From assembly GCA_949358305.1 (NCBI GenBank), contig CASHSZ010000010.1:124001-188000 (forward strand): a stretch of 64,000 bases of DNA, written 5' to 3'. Below are positions 50,521-61,753 of the stretch, piece by piece. Position 1 is the stretch's first letter. The number at the start of each line of letters is the position of its first letter. The position numbers and the translations under genes were made by a program. The notes under the pieces are model-generated. The model was not told the DNA's origin. It made no database searches and saw nothing but the letters and a program-made list of their open reading frames with translations. This DNA is from Strigamia acuminata (taxonomy: Eukaryota > Arthropoda > Chilopoda > Geophilomorpha > Linotaeniidae).

Positions 50521-53500
50521 AGCACAAACACCAATGTCTCTGAATGTTCAGAAATAGTGTTTAAACCTTAGTAGAAGGCTCCAATGTAAGTTTTAGAAAC
50601 ATCCAACCAATGATTTGGGAGAATAGACTTTTGATCTCATCACAGTTGACTTAGCACAAACACCACAAGTCCAATGTCTCTGAATGTTCAGAAATAGTGT
50701 TTAAACCTTAGTAGAAAGCTCCAATGTAAGTTTTAGAAACATCCAACCAATGATTTGGGAGAATAGACTTTTGATCTCATCACAGTTGACTTAGCACAAA
50801 CACCACAAGTCCAATGTCTCTGAATGTTCAGAAATAGTGTTTAAACCTTAGTAGAAGGCTCCAATGTAAGTTTTAGAAACATCCAACCAATGATTTGGGA
50901 GAATAGACTTTTGATCTCATCACAGTTGACTTAGCACAAACACCACAAGTCCAATGTCTCTGAATGTTCAGAAATAGTGTTTAAACCTTAGTAGAAAGCT
51001 CCAATGTAAGTTTTAGAAACATCCAACCAATGATTTGGGAGAATAGACTTTTGATCTCATCACAGTTGACTTAGCACAAACACCACAAGTCCAATGTCTC
51101 TGAATGTTCAGAAATAGTGTTTAAACCTTAGTAGAAGGCTCCAATGTAAGTTTTAGAAACATTCAATCATTGATTTAGGAGAATAGACTTTTGATCTCAT
51201 CACAGTTGACTTAGCACAAACACCACAAGACCAATGTCTCTGAATGTTCAGAAATAGTGTTTAAACCTTAGTAGAAGGCTCCAATGTAAGTTTTAGAAAC
51301 ATCCAACCAATGATTTGGGAGAATAGACTTTTGATCTCATCACAGTTGACTTAGCACAAACACCACAAGACCAATGTCTCTGAATGTTCAGAAATAGTGT
51401 TTAAACCTTAGTAGAAGGCTCCAATGTAAGTTTTAGAGACATCCAACCAATGATTTGGGAGAATAGACTTTTGATCTAATCACAGTTGACTTAGCACAAA
51501 CACCACAAGACCAATGTCTCTGAATGTTTAGAAATAGTGTTTAAACCTTAGTAGAAGGCTCTAATGTAAGTTTTAGAAACATCCAACCAATGATTTGGGA
51601 GAATAGACTTTTGATCTCATCACAGTTGACTTAGCACAAACACCACAAGTCCAATGTGTCTGAATGTTTATAAATAGTGTTTAAACCTTTGTAGATGTAA
51701 GTTTTAGCAACACCCAAGCAATAAATTTTGAAAAAAAAATTTTGAGCTCATTTCAGATCGCAGTTGACTTAGCACAAACACCAATGTCTCTGAATGTTCA
51801 GAAATAGTGTTTAAACCTTAGTAGAAGGCTCCAATGTAAGTTTTAGAAACATCCAACCAATGATTTGGGAGAATAGACTTTTGATCTCATCACAGTTGAC
51901 TTAGCACAAACACCACAAGACCAATGTCTCTGAATGTTCAGAAATAGTGTTTAAACCTTAGTAGAAGGCTCCAATGTAAGTTTTAGAAACATCCAACCAA
52001 TGATTTGGGAGAATAGACTTTTGATCTCATCACAGTTGACTTAGAACAAACACCACAAGACCAATGTCTCTGAATGTTCAGAAATAGTGTTTAAACCTTA
52101 GTAGAAAACTCCAATGTAAGTTTTAGAAACATCCAACCAATGATTTGGGAGAATAGACTTTTGATCTCATCACAGTTGACTTAGAACAAACACCACAAGA
52201 CCAATGTCTCTGAATGTTCAGAAATAGTGTTTAAACCTTAGTAGAAGGCTCCAATGTAAGTTTTAGAAACATCCAACCAATGATTTGGGAGAATAGACTT
52301 TTGATCTCATCACAGTTGACTTAGCACAAACACCACAAGTCCAATGTCTCTGAATGTTCAGAAATAGTGTTTAAACCTTAGTAGAAAGCTCCAATGTAAG
52401 TTTTAGAAACATCCAACCAATGATTTGGGAGAATAGACTTTTGATCTCATCACAGTTGACTTAGCACAAACACCACAAGTCCAATGTCTCTGAATGTTCA
52501 GAAATAGTGTTTAAACCTTAGTAGAAGGCTCCAATGTAAGTTTTAGAAACATCCAACCAATGATTTGGGAGAATAGACTTTTGATCTCATCACAGTTGAC
52601 TTAGCACAAACACCACAAGTCCAATGTCTCTGAATGTTCAGAAATAGTGTTTAAACCTTAGTAGAAAGCTCCAATGTAAGTTTTAGAAACATCCAACCAA
52701 TGATTTGGGAGAATAGACTTTTGATCTCATCACAGTTGACTTAGCACAAACACCACAAGTCCAATGTCTCTGAATGTTCAGAAATAGTGTTTAAACCTTA
52801 GTAGAAGGCTCCAATGTAAGTTTTAGAAACATTCAATCATTGATTTAGGAGAATAGACTTTTGATCTCATCACAGTTGACTTAGCACAAACACCACAAGA
52901 CCAATGTCTCTGAATGTTCAGAAATAGTGTTTAAACCTTAGTAGAAGGCTCCAATGTAAGTTTTAGAAACATCCAACCAATGATTTGGGAGAATAGACTT
53001 TTGATCTCATCACAGTTGACTTAGCACAAACACCACAAGACCAATGTCTCTGAATGTTCAGAAATAGTGTTTAAACCTTAGTAGAAGGCTCCAATGTAAG
53101 TTTTAGAGACATCCAACCAATGATTTGGGAGAATAGACTTTTGATCTAATCACAGTTGACTTAGCACAAACACCACAAGACCAATGTCTCTGAATGTTTA
53201 GAAATAGTGTTTAAACCTTAGTAGAAGGCTCTAATGTAAGTTTTAGAAACATCCAACCAATGATTTGGGAGAATAGACTTTTGATCTCATCACAGTTGAC
53301 TTAGCACAAACACCACAAGTCCAATGTGTATGAATGTTTATAAATAGTGTTTAAACCTTTGTAGATGTAAGTTTTAGCAACACCCAAGCAATAAATTTTG
53401 AAAAAAAAATTTTGAGCTCATTTCAGATCGCAGTTGACTTAGCACAAACACCAATGTCTCTGAATGTTCAGAAATAGTGTTTAAACCTTAGTAGAAGGCT

Positions 53501-53642
53501 CCAATGTAAGTTTTAGAAACATCCAACCAATGATTTGGGAGAATAGACTTTTGATCTCATCACAGTTGACTTAGCACAAACACCACAAGTCCAATGTCTC
53601 TGAATGTTCAGAAATAGTGTTTAAACCTTAGTAGAAGGCTCC

Positions 53643-53774
53643 AATGTAAGTTTTAGAAACATCCAACCAATGATTTGGGAGAATAGACTTTTGATCTCAT
53701 CACAGTTGACTTAGCACAAACACCAATGTCTCTGAATGTTCAGAAATAGTGTTTAAACCTTAGTAGAAGGCTCC
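53643..53774. repeat. 132-bp chimeric monomer (regular front, D back)
   Basis: This is the copy of the chimera at 38099 at +15,544 bp, 1.2 kb before the second retroelement. Confidence 0.9.
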
Positions 53775-54967
53775 AATGTAAGTTTTAGAAACATCCAACC
53801 AATGATTTGGGAGAATAGACTTTTGATCTCATCACAGTTGACTTAGCACAAACACCACAAGTCCAATGTCTCTGAATGTTCAGAAATAGTGTTTAAACCT
53901 TAGTAGAAAGCTCCAATGTAAGTTTTAGAAACATCCAACCAATGATTTGGGAGAATAGACTTTTGATCTCATCACAGTTGACTTAGCACAAACACCACAA
54001 GTCCAATGTCTCTGAATGTTCAGAAATAGTGTTTAAACCTTAGTAGAAGGCTCCAATGTAAGTTTTAGAAACATTCAACCATTGATTTAGGAGAATAGAC
54101 TTTTGATCTCATCACAGTTGACTTAGCACAAACACCACAAGACCAATGTCTCTGAATGTTCAGAAATAGTGTTTAAACCTTAGTAGAAGGCTCCAATGTA
54201 AATTTTAGAAACATCCAACCAATGATTTGGGAGAATAGACTTTTGATCTCATCACAGTTGACTTAGCACAAACACCACAAGACCAATGTCTCTGAATGTT
54301 CAGAAATAGTGTTTAAACCTTAGTAGAAGGCTCCAATGTAAGTTTTAGAGACATCCAACCAATGATTTGGGAGAATAGACTTTTGATCTAATCACAGTTG
54401 ACTTAGCACAAACACCACAAGACCAATGTCTCTGAATGTTCAGAAATAGTGTTTAAACCTTAGTAGAAGGCTCCAATGTAAGTTTTAGAAACATCCAACC
54501 AATGATTTGGGAGAATAGACTTTTGATCTCATCACAGTTGACTTAGCAGAAACACCACAAGTCCAATGTCTCTGAATGTTCAGAAATAGTGTTTAAACCT
54601 TAGTAGAAGGCTCCAATGTAAGTTTTAGAAACATTCAACCATTGATTTAGGAGAATAGACTTTTGATCTCATCACAGTTGACTTAGCACAAACACCACAA
54701 GACCAATGTCTCTGAATGTTCAGAAATAGTGTTTAAACCTTAGTAGAAGGCTCCAATGTAAGTTTTAGAAACATCCAACCAATGATCTGGGAGAATAGAC
54801 TTTTGATCTCATCACAGTTGACTTAGCACAAGCACCACAAGTCCAATGTGTCTGAATGTTTATAAATAGTGTTTAAACCTTTGTAGAAGCCTTAAATGTA
54901 AGTTTTAGCAACACCCAAGCAATAAATTTTGAAAAAAAAATTTTGAGCTCATTTCAGATCGCAGTTG

Positions 54968-54971
54968 ACTT
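54968..54971. other. Target site duplication ACTT, left of element copy 2
   Basis: The flank reads CAGTTGACTT before the LTR. It is the same base position in a D monomer as in copy 1, as expected if copy 2 was made by segmental duplication. Confidence 0.9.
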
Positions 54972-56478
54972 TGTTGCAACTGGCCTGGGTTGGGCCAATT
55001 ATGAAACTAAGGACCTTCTTTTTGACCGCTGATTTTGTATAGTGGCTTTGAAGATTCAATGTCCATCTGTCAGGCATCCAGAACAGCAGGTACTTTGGAG
55101 GAAACAAGGAGTTTTTACTCCTCACTCATTCTGTTAATAAAATCCACGGGAGTAAAAATAAACATCGTTTAATATCATTGAAAACATGAATAACACAGAT
55201 ACAATGCAGCGCGAGAGCAGAAACAAAGCAGTTACACTTAAAACAATAAACTATAACAAGTGCAATCACATAAGCATTGTATAAGGACATATGCACTTGA
55301 AAGTAAGGAAGCCTTAGGTCCCTAAAAAAGGGAGGAAATAAACCATCTGATACAAATAGACTACCGTACAGGGCATCAAGTACATTTGCTTAAGCCTAAC
55401 AACTGAAAAACCTACATTAAATGCAATAAATCAGTTTTACAATCAATCTTTAGATGCTATATTCAAGAACCCATTGGAAATGCATTAAATCCAAGTAAAT
55501 ATTCATGAAACACAAGAAGAAGAATAAATATAGAGGTTTTCTACCAATCAAATTGCAGCTCTACAGTGAGTGCAGTATTTACATCAGAAAGCATTATCAT
55601 CATGCAATAAAACTTAAGACTATTACATTGCTAAATACACAAATGCCCAATTACTCACAAATACCTCATAAAACCCACAAAAAGGTAATTTTAAATACAT
55701 CTTTACAGAGACACTTAAGCCACGCCCACAGCAATGGCGGACAAGGAGAGAGAGATTGCTCATATGAGCACAAAAGCAATCCAATTAACCTTCCAGGACA
55801 AGTGAGAGGCATTTTAAGGTAACAAATTAATTAATAGGCATACAAACAACTAATATAGGTGGTTTTTAATCCGTGACAGGACCTGGAACATTTCTACCAG
55901 CTGTCCAGAGGCGGACACGCATAGGAGGCGATCATTTGCACGCATTTTGGACGTTTTCACACCTGAAACGAGCGGTGTTGAACTCACATGCGCACAATAG
56001 ACACACAGGACATTAAACAAGGTAGGAAAATTGCTAATAAACTGATAAAATGCACTGAATGCATTTAAACATTAATAATAACAGTTTGATCTCTTCCAGT
56101 CCACATTTGAATTGAGCGAGATGCATCCAGCTTGTCAGACTGCTTACACTAATGAACTGGAAATAGATAACACTCAAGAAACAGGTAAAAATTGCACAAA
56201 ACGTTAATAAGTGACAACAAAAACTTACAAAGCAATATTTTGACATTTCAGGTAATTAATTCACATGGCAAACGTTCACGGCAATGACACCAGTACACAT
56301 GTGCTATAAAAACATCGATTTCAGACACGGAAATATTCAGATAATTGACAAATTCGAACTCAAACACACAAGAATGTTATTAAAAACGTTTTGTCTGTAT
56401 TTCCAGGAAATTGCCACATGTATAGATTTTCTTCCTAGCCGGTAAACGTTTTGACAACTCCATTTGTTGCTAGCAACA
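54972..56478 (-). repeat. 3' LTR of element copy 2
   Basis: 1,507-bp LTR with TGTTGCAACTGG at its left end and GCTAGCAACA at its right end. Its features are the same as in 39428-40934. Confidence 0.95.
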
Positions 56479-56511
56479 AAGATTGCCGGCCGAAAGAAAG
56501 AAACCGACATC
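56479..56511 (-). other. Segment between ORF stop and 3' LTR, copy 2
   Basis: 33-bp counterpart of 40935-40967. It is pyrimidine-rich on the element strand, with no polypurine tract. Confidence 0.7.
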
Positions 56512-59187
56512 CTATGTAATTCTTTGACGTAATAGGTTTGAAATCCATTCAGGTATTCTTTTACCAACAGCGACCAAGCTTAACTTGACCAGTGTATTTA
56601 TCATCTGTTTCTGTTTCAGTGGATCTTTTGAATAGAAACCATAGTCTTGATGAGTGAAAGAAAATTTCTGATTTTTGCCTACAAACGACTTCATCTTTGT
56701 GCAAGGCGATCTATATCGATACTTAGGACGACGTGCATCTGCTTCCTTTACCAATTCGATTTCTGCGCCAACATTTCGATCTTGTTTGATAATAGTTTGA
56801 CTCAAAACGTCTCTTGTATTTCTGAATAGTAAAGGTTTTTTGTCTATTTTCAGCAACTCGAGAAGCTTTTCCTTTTTTCCCAAGAACATTGGGCCTTTAA
56901 TCGATTGAATTTCCTCTAGATTACTTCGAATCGAGCCCCAGAAATTTAAAAAGTCCGGGTGGGATAACCTTACACTCCAATTCCGAGTCCAACTCTTCTC
57001 CACACGGTAACGAGGAATATTTTCCCGGCCGAAAGAACCAAATAGCCAGCTCTTGACTGCATTTCCAGATCCTTCCTTTCGAGAAAGCATGGTCTTTGAT
57101 GATTCGGGAAGGTTTGAGTTGACTGTGCAGAAACAACTTGACTTTTCATCTGAAATTTGACTCAACTTCTTGCGATGGACGACTTCCGATGCCTGAGTTG
57201 CGATTAGGATCGGATTTTTTGATTTGTTGCGGATAATTTGGCCTTGTTCTACCGAGAGACACGATACAGCTGCGCTAGTATCCGAATATTCATCCAAATC
57301 GTGGTTTGTGTTTCCAATCGATCCATTGGCAATCCAACCAAATATCGTGCGAGACAAACCAAATGTTTTGCTAATCCGTTTTCTTCCACAGAGAGCAACT
57401 TTCCAAAAGTTGTCACCTCCTATTAGGAAGTCAATTTCATCCGTGACTGACGGATGCGGTTCAGCTAATTCCAATCCAAACGCCAATATTTTCTTGATAG
57501 TTTCGGCATTTGTCAGTCCACTGACTGTGGGCAACGCTTTAGCTTTTAATGCATCAAATGTAAGCTTTTGATTTCCGTGACGTGACTGTAGCTCCACTGG
57601 AATTACGTCGTAATTAGCGGGAACTGCATGTTCATCATCCAATCGCTTCATCATGTATGCTACAGATCCCTTCTTTGTCATCCGAAGGCATTCAACCAAT
57701 TTGGTAGATACGTACGACCGGTGACTCCCGGGGTCAAGAAGACCTCGGACAATAACTGGCTCCTTGTTTTTTCGGATTTTTTGAGCTGAAAATACCATCA
57801 ACTGAATACTCGATGCAACGGCTAAAGATACATTTGCAGAGACACTGGATTGGGTGGGAATTTCTTCTTTCTTTTCAGCAGGTTTTTCTTCCCCTTTTTG
57901 ACAAATTATCGTGTGATGTCGACCACCACATTTCCTGCAACTGAAGCTTACCAAGCAGTCTTTCGCCGAATGATTTCTGCGGAGGCAATTAAAGCATAAG
58001 CGCTTTTGTTTAGCGATTTCTGTTCGTTCCGCAACAGTAAGAGAAGCGTCGCATTTTGCGTTATAATGTGATCCGTCACAAAAAACGCAGACGATTTTTC
58101 CCGACCCCATTGGACCGGATGGTTTCGGTTTGTCCTTCCCTGACTGTGAGATGAAACAGGTTGACATGGTGCCTTTTCGCGCAAAATCCGACTCTTTCGG
58201 TGACTTTTCTGATTTTTCTTGTTTTTTCTTAGATGCTTTAGCTTTCATAACCGTTTCTTCGGCAAGCTCAGCAATCCGCAGTTCTTCCGCAACAAAGTCC
58301 ACAAACTTTAGTACGTTGTCCATGCGACCCTGGTTGGTGCGGTGGTAACGTTTCGCTATGTCAGGTGGAAACTTTTCCAGAAGGTCAGGCACAAGGAAAA
58401 GACCAGCTGTTCGGATAGGTACATGTAGTTTATCTAGCGTTTTTAATGAGGATGAAATCGATGTCAACAATTGCTTGACCGGCAGGACTGGATACATCTC
58501 GTGTACCGCCTTGAGTTCGCGTATCGACTTTACCAACGCATTCTTCTGATTAATTTCAGATCCATAACGACTTCTTAGCTCTGCCAATGCAAGAGAGTAA
58601 GAGTCTTTGGTTAGTGGAAAAGATCCAACGACCTTTTCCGCATCTCCGGTACAGGTTGACTTCAAGTATTGTAGTTTCTCGATGTCCGACAATTCATCGT
58701 TCTTGTCGACAGCAGCATCGAACATGTCTATATATGACTGGAACTTCAGTGGGCTTCCATCATATTTGGTGATCTCAATCTTGGGTAGGCGTAAGTTATG
58801 CTTCTTTGACGACACCGATGTGAATCCGGTGTTGAACGTCTGTGAAGCAATGGCACTAGCTCCCAAGGAGGTTGAACTGGTCCGGGCGACTTCCACTCGC
58901 TTCTTCAAGTGGTTGACCTTCGATCCAATCTTGTCCAAACGAACGATGAAATCCAGATATTTCTCTCTTGCCAGGTGCGGTTGGAGAACGGTGAGATCAT
59001 CTATCAATGTAGCATGTTGCTCCTGAATTGATTGGGAAATGGCATCCAACTCCCCAAAATCCTGCATGTTTGTTGACGTTCCCAACAAGTCTTCTATGTT
59101 CCCTATCTTCGATTTCCATAAGATTTCCCATTCTTCTATCTGATCCGCGGACGGCGGTGTGACTGGAGTGGTTACTGGAAGTGACAT
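56512..59187 (-). CDS. BEL/Pao-like Gag-protease polyprotein (no polymerase), copy 2
   Basis: This encodes the same 891-residue protein as 40968-43643, with no amino-acid difference: a capsid-like Gag region (about 132-300), three CCHC zinc knuckles (367-429), a retropepsin-like domain with the altered D485-P486-G487 triplet, and an unrecognised basic C-terminal quarter. The in-frame TGA two codons before the start is also kept. Perfect identity means either that the duplication is very young or that the copy is an assembly artefact. It gives no evidence for selection on the ORF. Confidence 0.9.
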   Translation of the reverse strand: MSLPVTTPVTPPSADQIEEWEILWKSKIGNIEDLLGTSTNMQDFGELDAISQSIQEQHATLIDDLTVLQPHLAREKYLDFIVRLDKIGSKVNHLKKRVEVARTSSTSLGASAIASQTFNTGFTSVSSKKHNLRLPKIEITKYDGSPLKFQSYIDMFDAAVDKNDELSDIEKLQYLKSTCTGDAEKVVGSFPLTKDSYSLALAELRSRYGSEINQKNALVKSIRELKAVHEMYPVLPVKQLLTSISSSLKTLDKLHVPIRTAGLFLVPDLLEKFPPDIAKRYHRTNQGRMDNVLKFVDFVAEELRIAELAEETVMKAKASKKKQEKSEKSPKESDFARKGTMSTCFISQSGKDKPKPSGPMGSGKIVCVFCDGSHYNAKCDASLTVAERTEIAKQKRLCFNCLRRNHSAKDCLVSFSCRKCGGRHHTIICQKGEEKPAEKKEEIPTQSSVSANVSLAVASSIQLMVFSAQKIRKNKEPVIVRGLLDPGSHRSYVSTKLVECLRMTKKGSVAYMMKRLDDEHAVPANYDVIPVELQSRHGNQKLTFDALKAKALPTVSGLTNAETIKKILAFGLELAEPHPSVTDEIDFLIGGDNFWKVALCGRKRISKTFGLSRTIFGWIANGSIGNTNHDLDEYSDTSAAVSCLSVEQGQIIRNKSKNPILIATQASEVVHRKKLSQISDEKSSCFCTVNSNLPESSKTMLSRKEGSGNAVKSWLFGSFGRENIPRYRVEKSWTRNWSVRLSHPDFLNFWGSIRSNLEEIQSIKGPMFLGKKEKLLELLKIDKKPLLFRNTRDVLSQTIIKQDRNVGAEIELVKEADARRPKYRYRSPCTKMKSFVGKNQKFSFTHQDYGFYSKDPLKQKQMINTLVKLSLVAVGKRIPEWISNLLRQRIT

Positions 59188-60242
59188 TTTTCAGATAAGT
59201 AAACTTTGACTACAGGAATTGATTCTTTGTGTAAAAATAAAATCTCCTTTTCCAGTTGGATCCCAACCCAACGGACGACACACTAAGGGCAAAGCAGAGA
59301 CACCAACAAACAAAAAGGACGGATTTGACTTACACACTCGAATTTCGACCTCGAAATCCCACGTTCAAGGATCGATGCGACAGCGCTTAATTTATGTGAG
59401 CTAACTATTGACTTTGGAGATGACAAGGACCCCCAAAACCCCGAGTCACAATAAATTTCGATACGCTTATATCTACGGAAATGCACACTGGCGTAATTAA
59501 GACGACAATTGCTCTCTGCCTAATGCAGTAATGGCGAGCGAACTTGAGTATTTGCCCAGATTCAATTGTAGGTTTAACAACCAAATTGCAAACAAAACAC
59601 TCCTAACTGAATTATTCTCGAAAATCTTTTCTTATTAGACCAAAACTGATCACTTGAATAAGACTTTGCTAAATAAACGATTTGTTTTCCCCCAAAGACC
59701 TGACTGAATGCTGGACATATACTTAAGAAGATTATATACAATTTATTTGAGACAAAATTATAAATATAAATCTTCGTTTCAGATGGACATCGCATTGCGT
59801 TGTGTGATGATTGACGACTAGTTGACAGCCAGGAACGTCCGCGACCAGTGGTGCGCTGCGGCTTGAACTCCACACTGAGGACGTTGTCCACTCGAAGGAG
59901 ATCCACTGTCACGACGACACAAGACGGGGAAAGGACGATTTGCTCCAAACAGGCGAATTCACTGCACGGCTCACTGTCACTTGGCACAAACTCAAGTGCG
60001 CACTTGAAGACAGACGGCGCTAAGCAGCTGGACACACCTGATGCACTTGAAACACACCTTTTGGCACTTTCACAAGATACGTGACCGCAACTGACCGGAA
60101 ATACAGGCGTACAACGGCGCACGGACGACACGCATACAAAAAGCACTGGTGCTTGACACTTGAAATGAGAGCAAATCATAAATCACACAATAAACCTGGC
60201 ACAGACTCGAATTCGCGTAATCCTGGTCACTGGGACCAAAAA
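59188..60242 (-). other. Untranslated leader of element copy 2
   Basis: 1,055-bp leader equivalent to 43644-44698. The same 201-codon frame without a domain lies at 59574-60179 on the minus strand. I see no other gene in it. Confidence 0.7.
60221..60238 (-). promoter_or_regulatory. Candidate tRNA primer-binding site, copy 2
   Basis: TGGTCCCAGTGACCAGGA on the element strand, four bases inside the 5' LTR, as in copy 1. The tRNA is not assigned. Confidence 0.65.
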
Positions 60243-61749
60243 TGTTGCAACTGGCCTGGGTTGGGCCAATTATGAAACTAAGGACCTTCTTTTTGACCGC
60301 TGATTTTGTATAGTGGCTTTGAAGATTCAATGTCCATCTGTCAGGCATCCAGAACAGCAGGTACTTTGGAGGAAACAAGGAGTTTTTACTCCTCACTCAT
60401 TCTGTTAATAAAATCCACGGGAGTAAAAATAAACATCGTTTAATATCATTGAAAACATGAATAACACAGATACAATGCAGCGCGAGAGCAGAAACAAAGC
60501 AGTTACACTTAAAACAATAAACTATAACAAGTGCAATCACATAAGCATTGTATAAGGACATATGCACTTGAAAGTAAGGAAGCCTTAGGTCCCTAAAAAA
60601 GGGAGGAAATAAACCATCTGATACAAATAGACTACCGTACAGGGCATCAAGTACATTTGCTTAAGCCTAACAACTGAAAAACCTACATTAAATGCAATAA
60701 ATCAGTTTTACAATCAATCTTTAGATGCTATATTCAAGAACCCATTGGAAATGCATTAAATCCAAGTAAATATTCATGAAACACAAGAAGAAGAATAAAT
60801 ATAGAGGTTTTCTACCAATCAAATTGCAGCTCTACAGTGAGTGCAGTATTTACATCAGAAAGCATTATCATCATGCAATAAAACTTAAGACTATTACATT
60901 GCTAAATACACAAATGCCCAATTACTCACAAATACCTCATAAAACCCACAAAAAGGTAATTTTAAATACATCTTTACAGAGACACTTAAGCCACGCCCAC
61001 AGCAATGGCGGACAAGGAGAGAGAGATTGCTCATATGAGCACAAAAGCAATCCAATTAACCTTCCAGGACAAGTGAGAGGCATTTTAAGGTAACAAATTA
61101 ATTAATAGGCATACAAACAACTAATATAGGTGGTTTTTAATCCGTGACAGGACCTGGAACATTTCTACCAGCTGTCCAGAGGCGGACACGCATAGGAGGC
61201 GATCATTTGCACGCATTTTGGACGTTTTCACACCTGAAACGAGCGGTGTTGAACTCACATGCGCACAATAGACACACAGGACATTAAACAAGGTAGGAAA
61301 ATTGCTAATAAACTGATAAAATGCACTGAATGCATTTAAACATTAATAATAACAGTTTGATCTCTTCCAGTCCACATTTGAATTGAGCGAGATGCATCCA
61401 GCTTGTCAGACTGCTTACACTAATGAACTGGAAATAGATAACACTCAAGAAACAGGTAAAAATTGCACAAAACGTTAATAAGTGACAACAAAAACTTACA
61501 AAGCAATATTTTGACATTTCAGGTAATTAATTCACATGGCAAACGTTCACGGCAATGACACCAGTACACATGTGCTATAAAAACATCGATTTCAGACACG
61601 GAAATATTCAGATAATTGACAAATTCGAACTCAAACACACAAGAATGTTATTAAAAACGTTTTGTCTGTATTTCCAGGAAATTGCCACATGTATAGATTT
61701 TCTTCCTAGCCGGTAAACGTTTTGACAACTCCATTTGTTGCTAGCAACA
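60243..61749 (-). repeat. 5' LTR of element copy 2
   Basis: 1,507-bp LTR, 5' in element orientation, in all segments compared the same as the other three LTRs. It ends with the 14-bp palindrome at 61736-61749. Confidence 0.95.
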
Positions 61750-61753
61750 ACTT
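61750..61753. other. Target site duplication ACTT, right of element copy 2
   Basis: ACTT follows the LTR end GCAACA, and AGCACAAACACC then resumes the D monomer. It matches 54968-54971. Confidence 0.9.

Larger units (their letters stand above)
36656..52199. repeat. 15,544-bp tandem unit with LTR element, copy 1
   Basis: D monomers at 37821, 39351 and 47384 recur at +15,544 bp (53365, 54895, 62928). So do the chimeric monomer (38099 to 53643), the rare GTGTATGAATG variant (near 37780 and 53320) and the whole LTR element. The left limit lies where the D monomer at 36570 and the regular monomer at 52113 become identical, about 36656 and 52200. The unit holds 2.8 kb of satellite, the element, and 6.0 kb more satellite. 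The two units are directly adjacent, which makes this a tandem duplication. Confidence 0.88.
46206..54971. repeat. 140-bp satellite array, block II
   Basis: This is 8,766 bp of the same satellite in the same orientation, between the two element copies. It opens with the right half of the interrupted D monomer. D monomers lie at 47384, 48914, 50444, 51695, 53365 and 54895. It contains the junction between the two 15.5-kb units near 52200. Just left of that, two adjacent monomers share private TTAGAACAAA (52041 and 52181) and one has GTAGAAAACT (52101). No gene is visible. Confidence 0.97.
54972..61749 (-). mobile_element. Non-autonomous BEL/Pao-like LTR retrotransposon, copy 2
   Basis: Length (6,778 bp), LTR positions, target duplication and all reading frames equal those of the element at 39428-46205, shifted by 15,544 bp. 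The flanking satellite variants also match on both sides. A second independent insertion would not reproduce those flanks, so this copy arose with the surrounding satellite unit. Confidence 0.93.

Noticed and set aside
54972-61749. Second independent insertion of the retroelement into the same satellite position
   Set aside because: Kilobases of flanking satellite on both sides, including rare variants, match copy 1 at a constant 15,544-bp offset. Segmental duplication explains this better.
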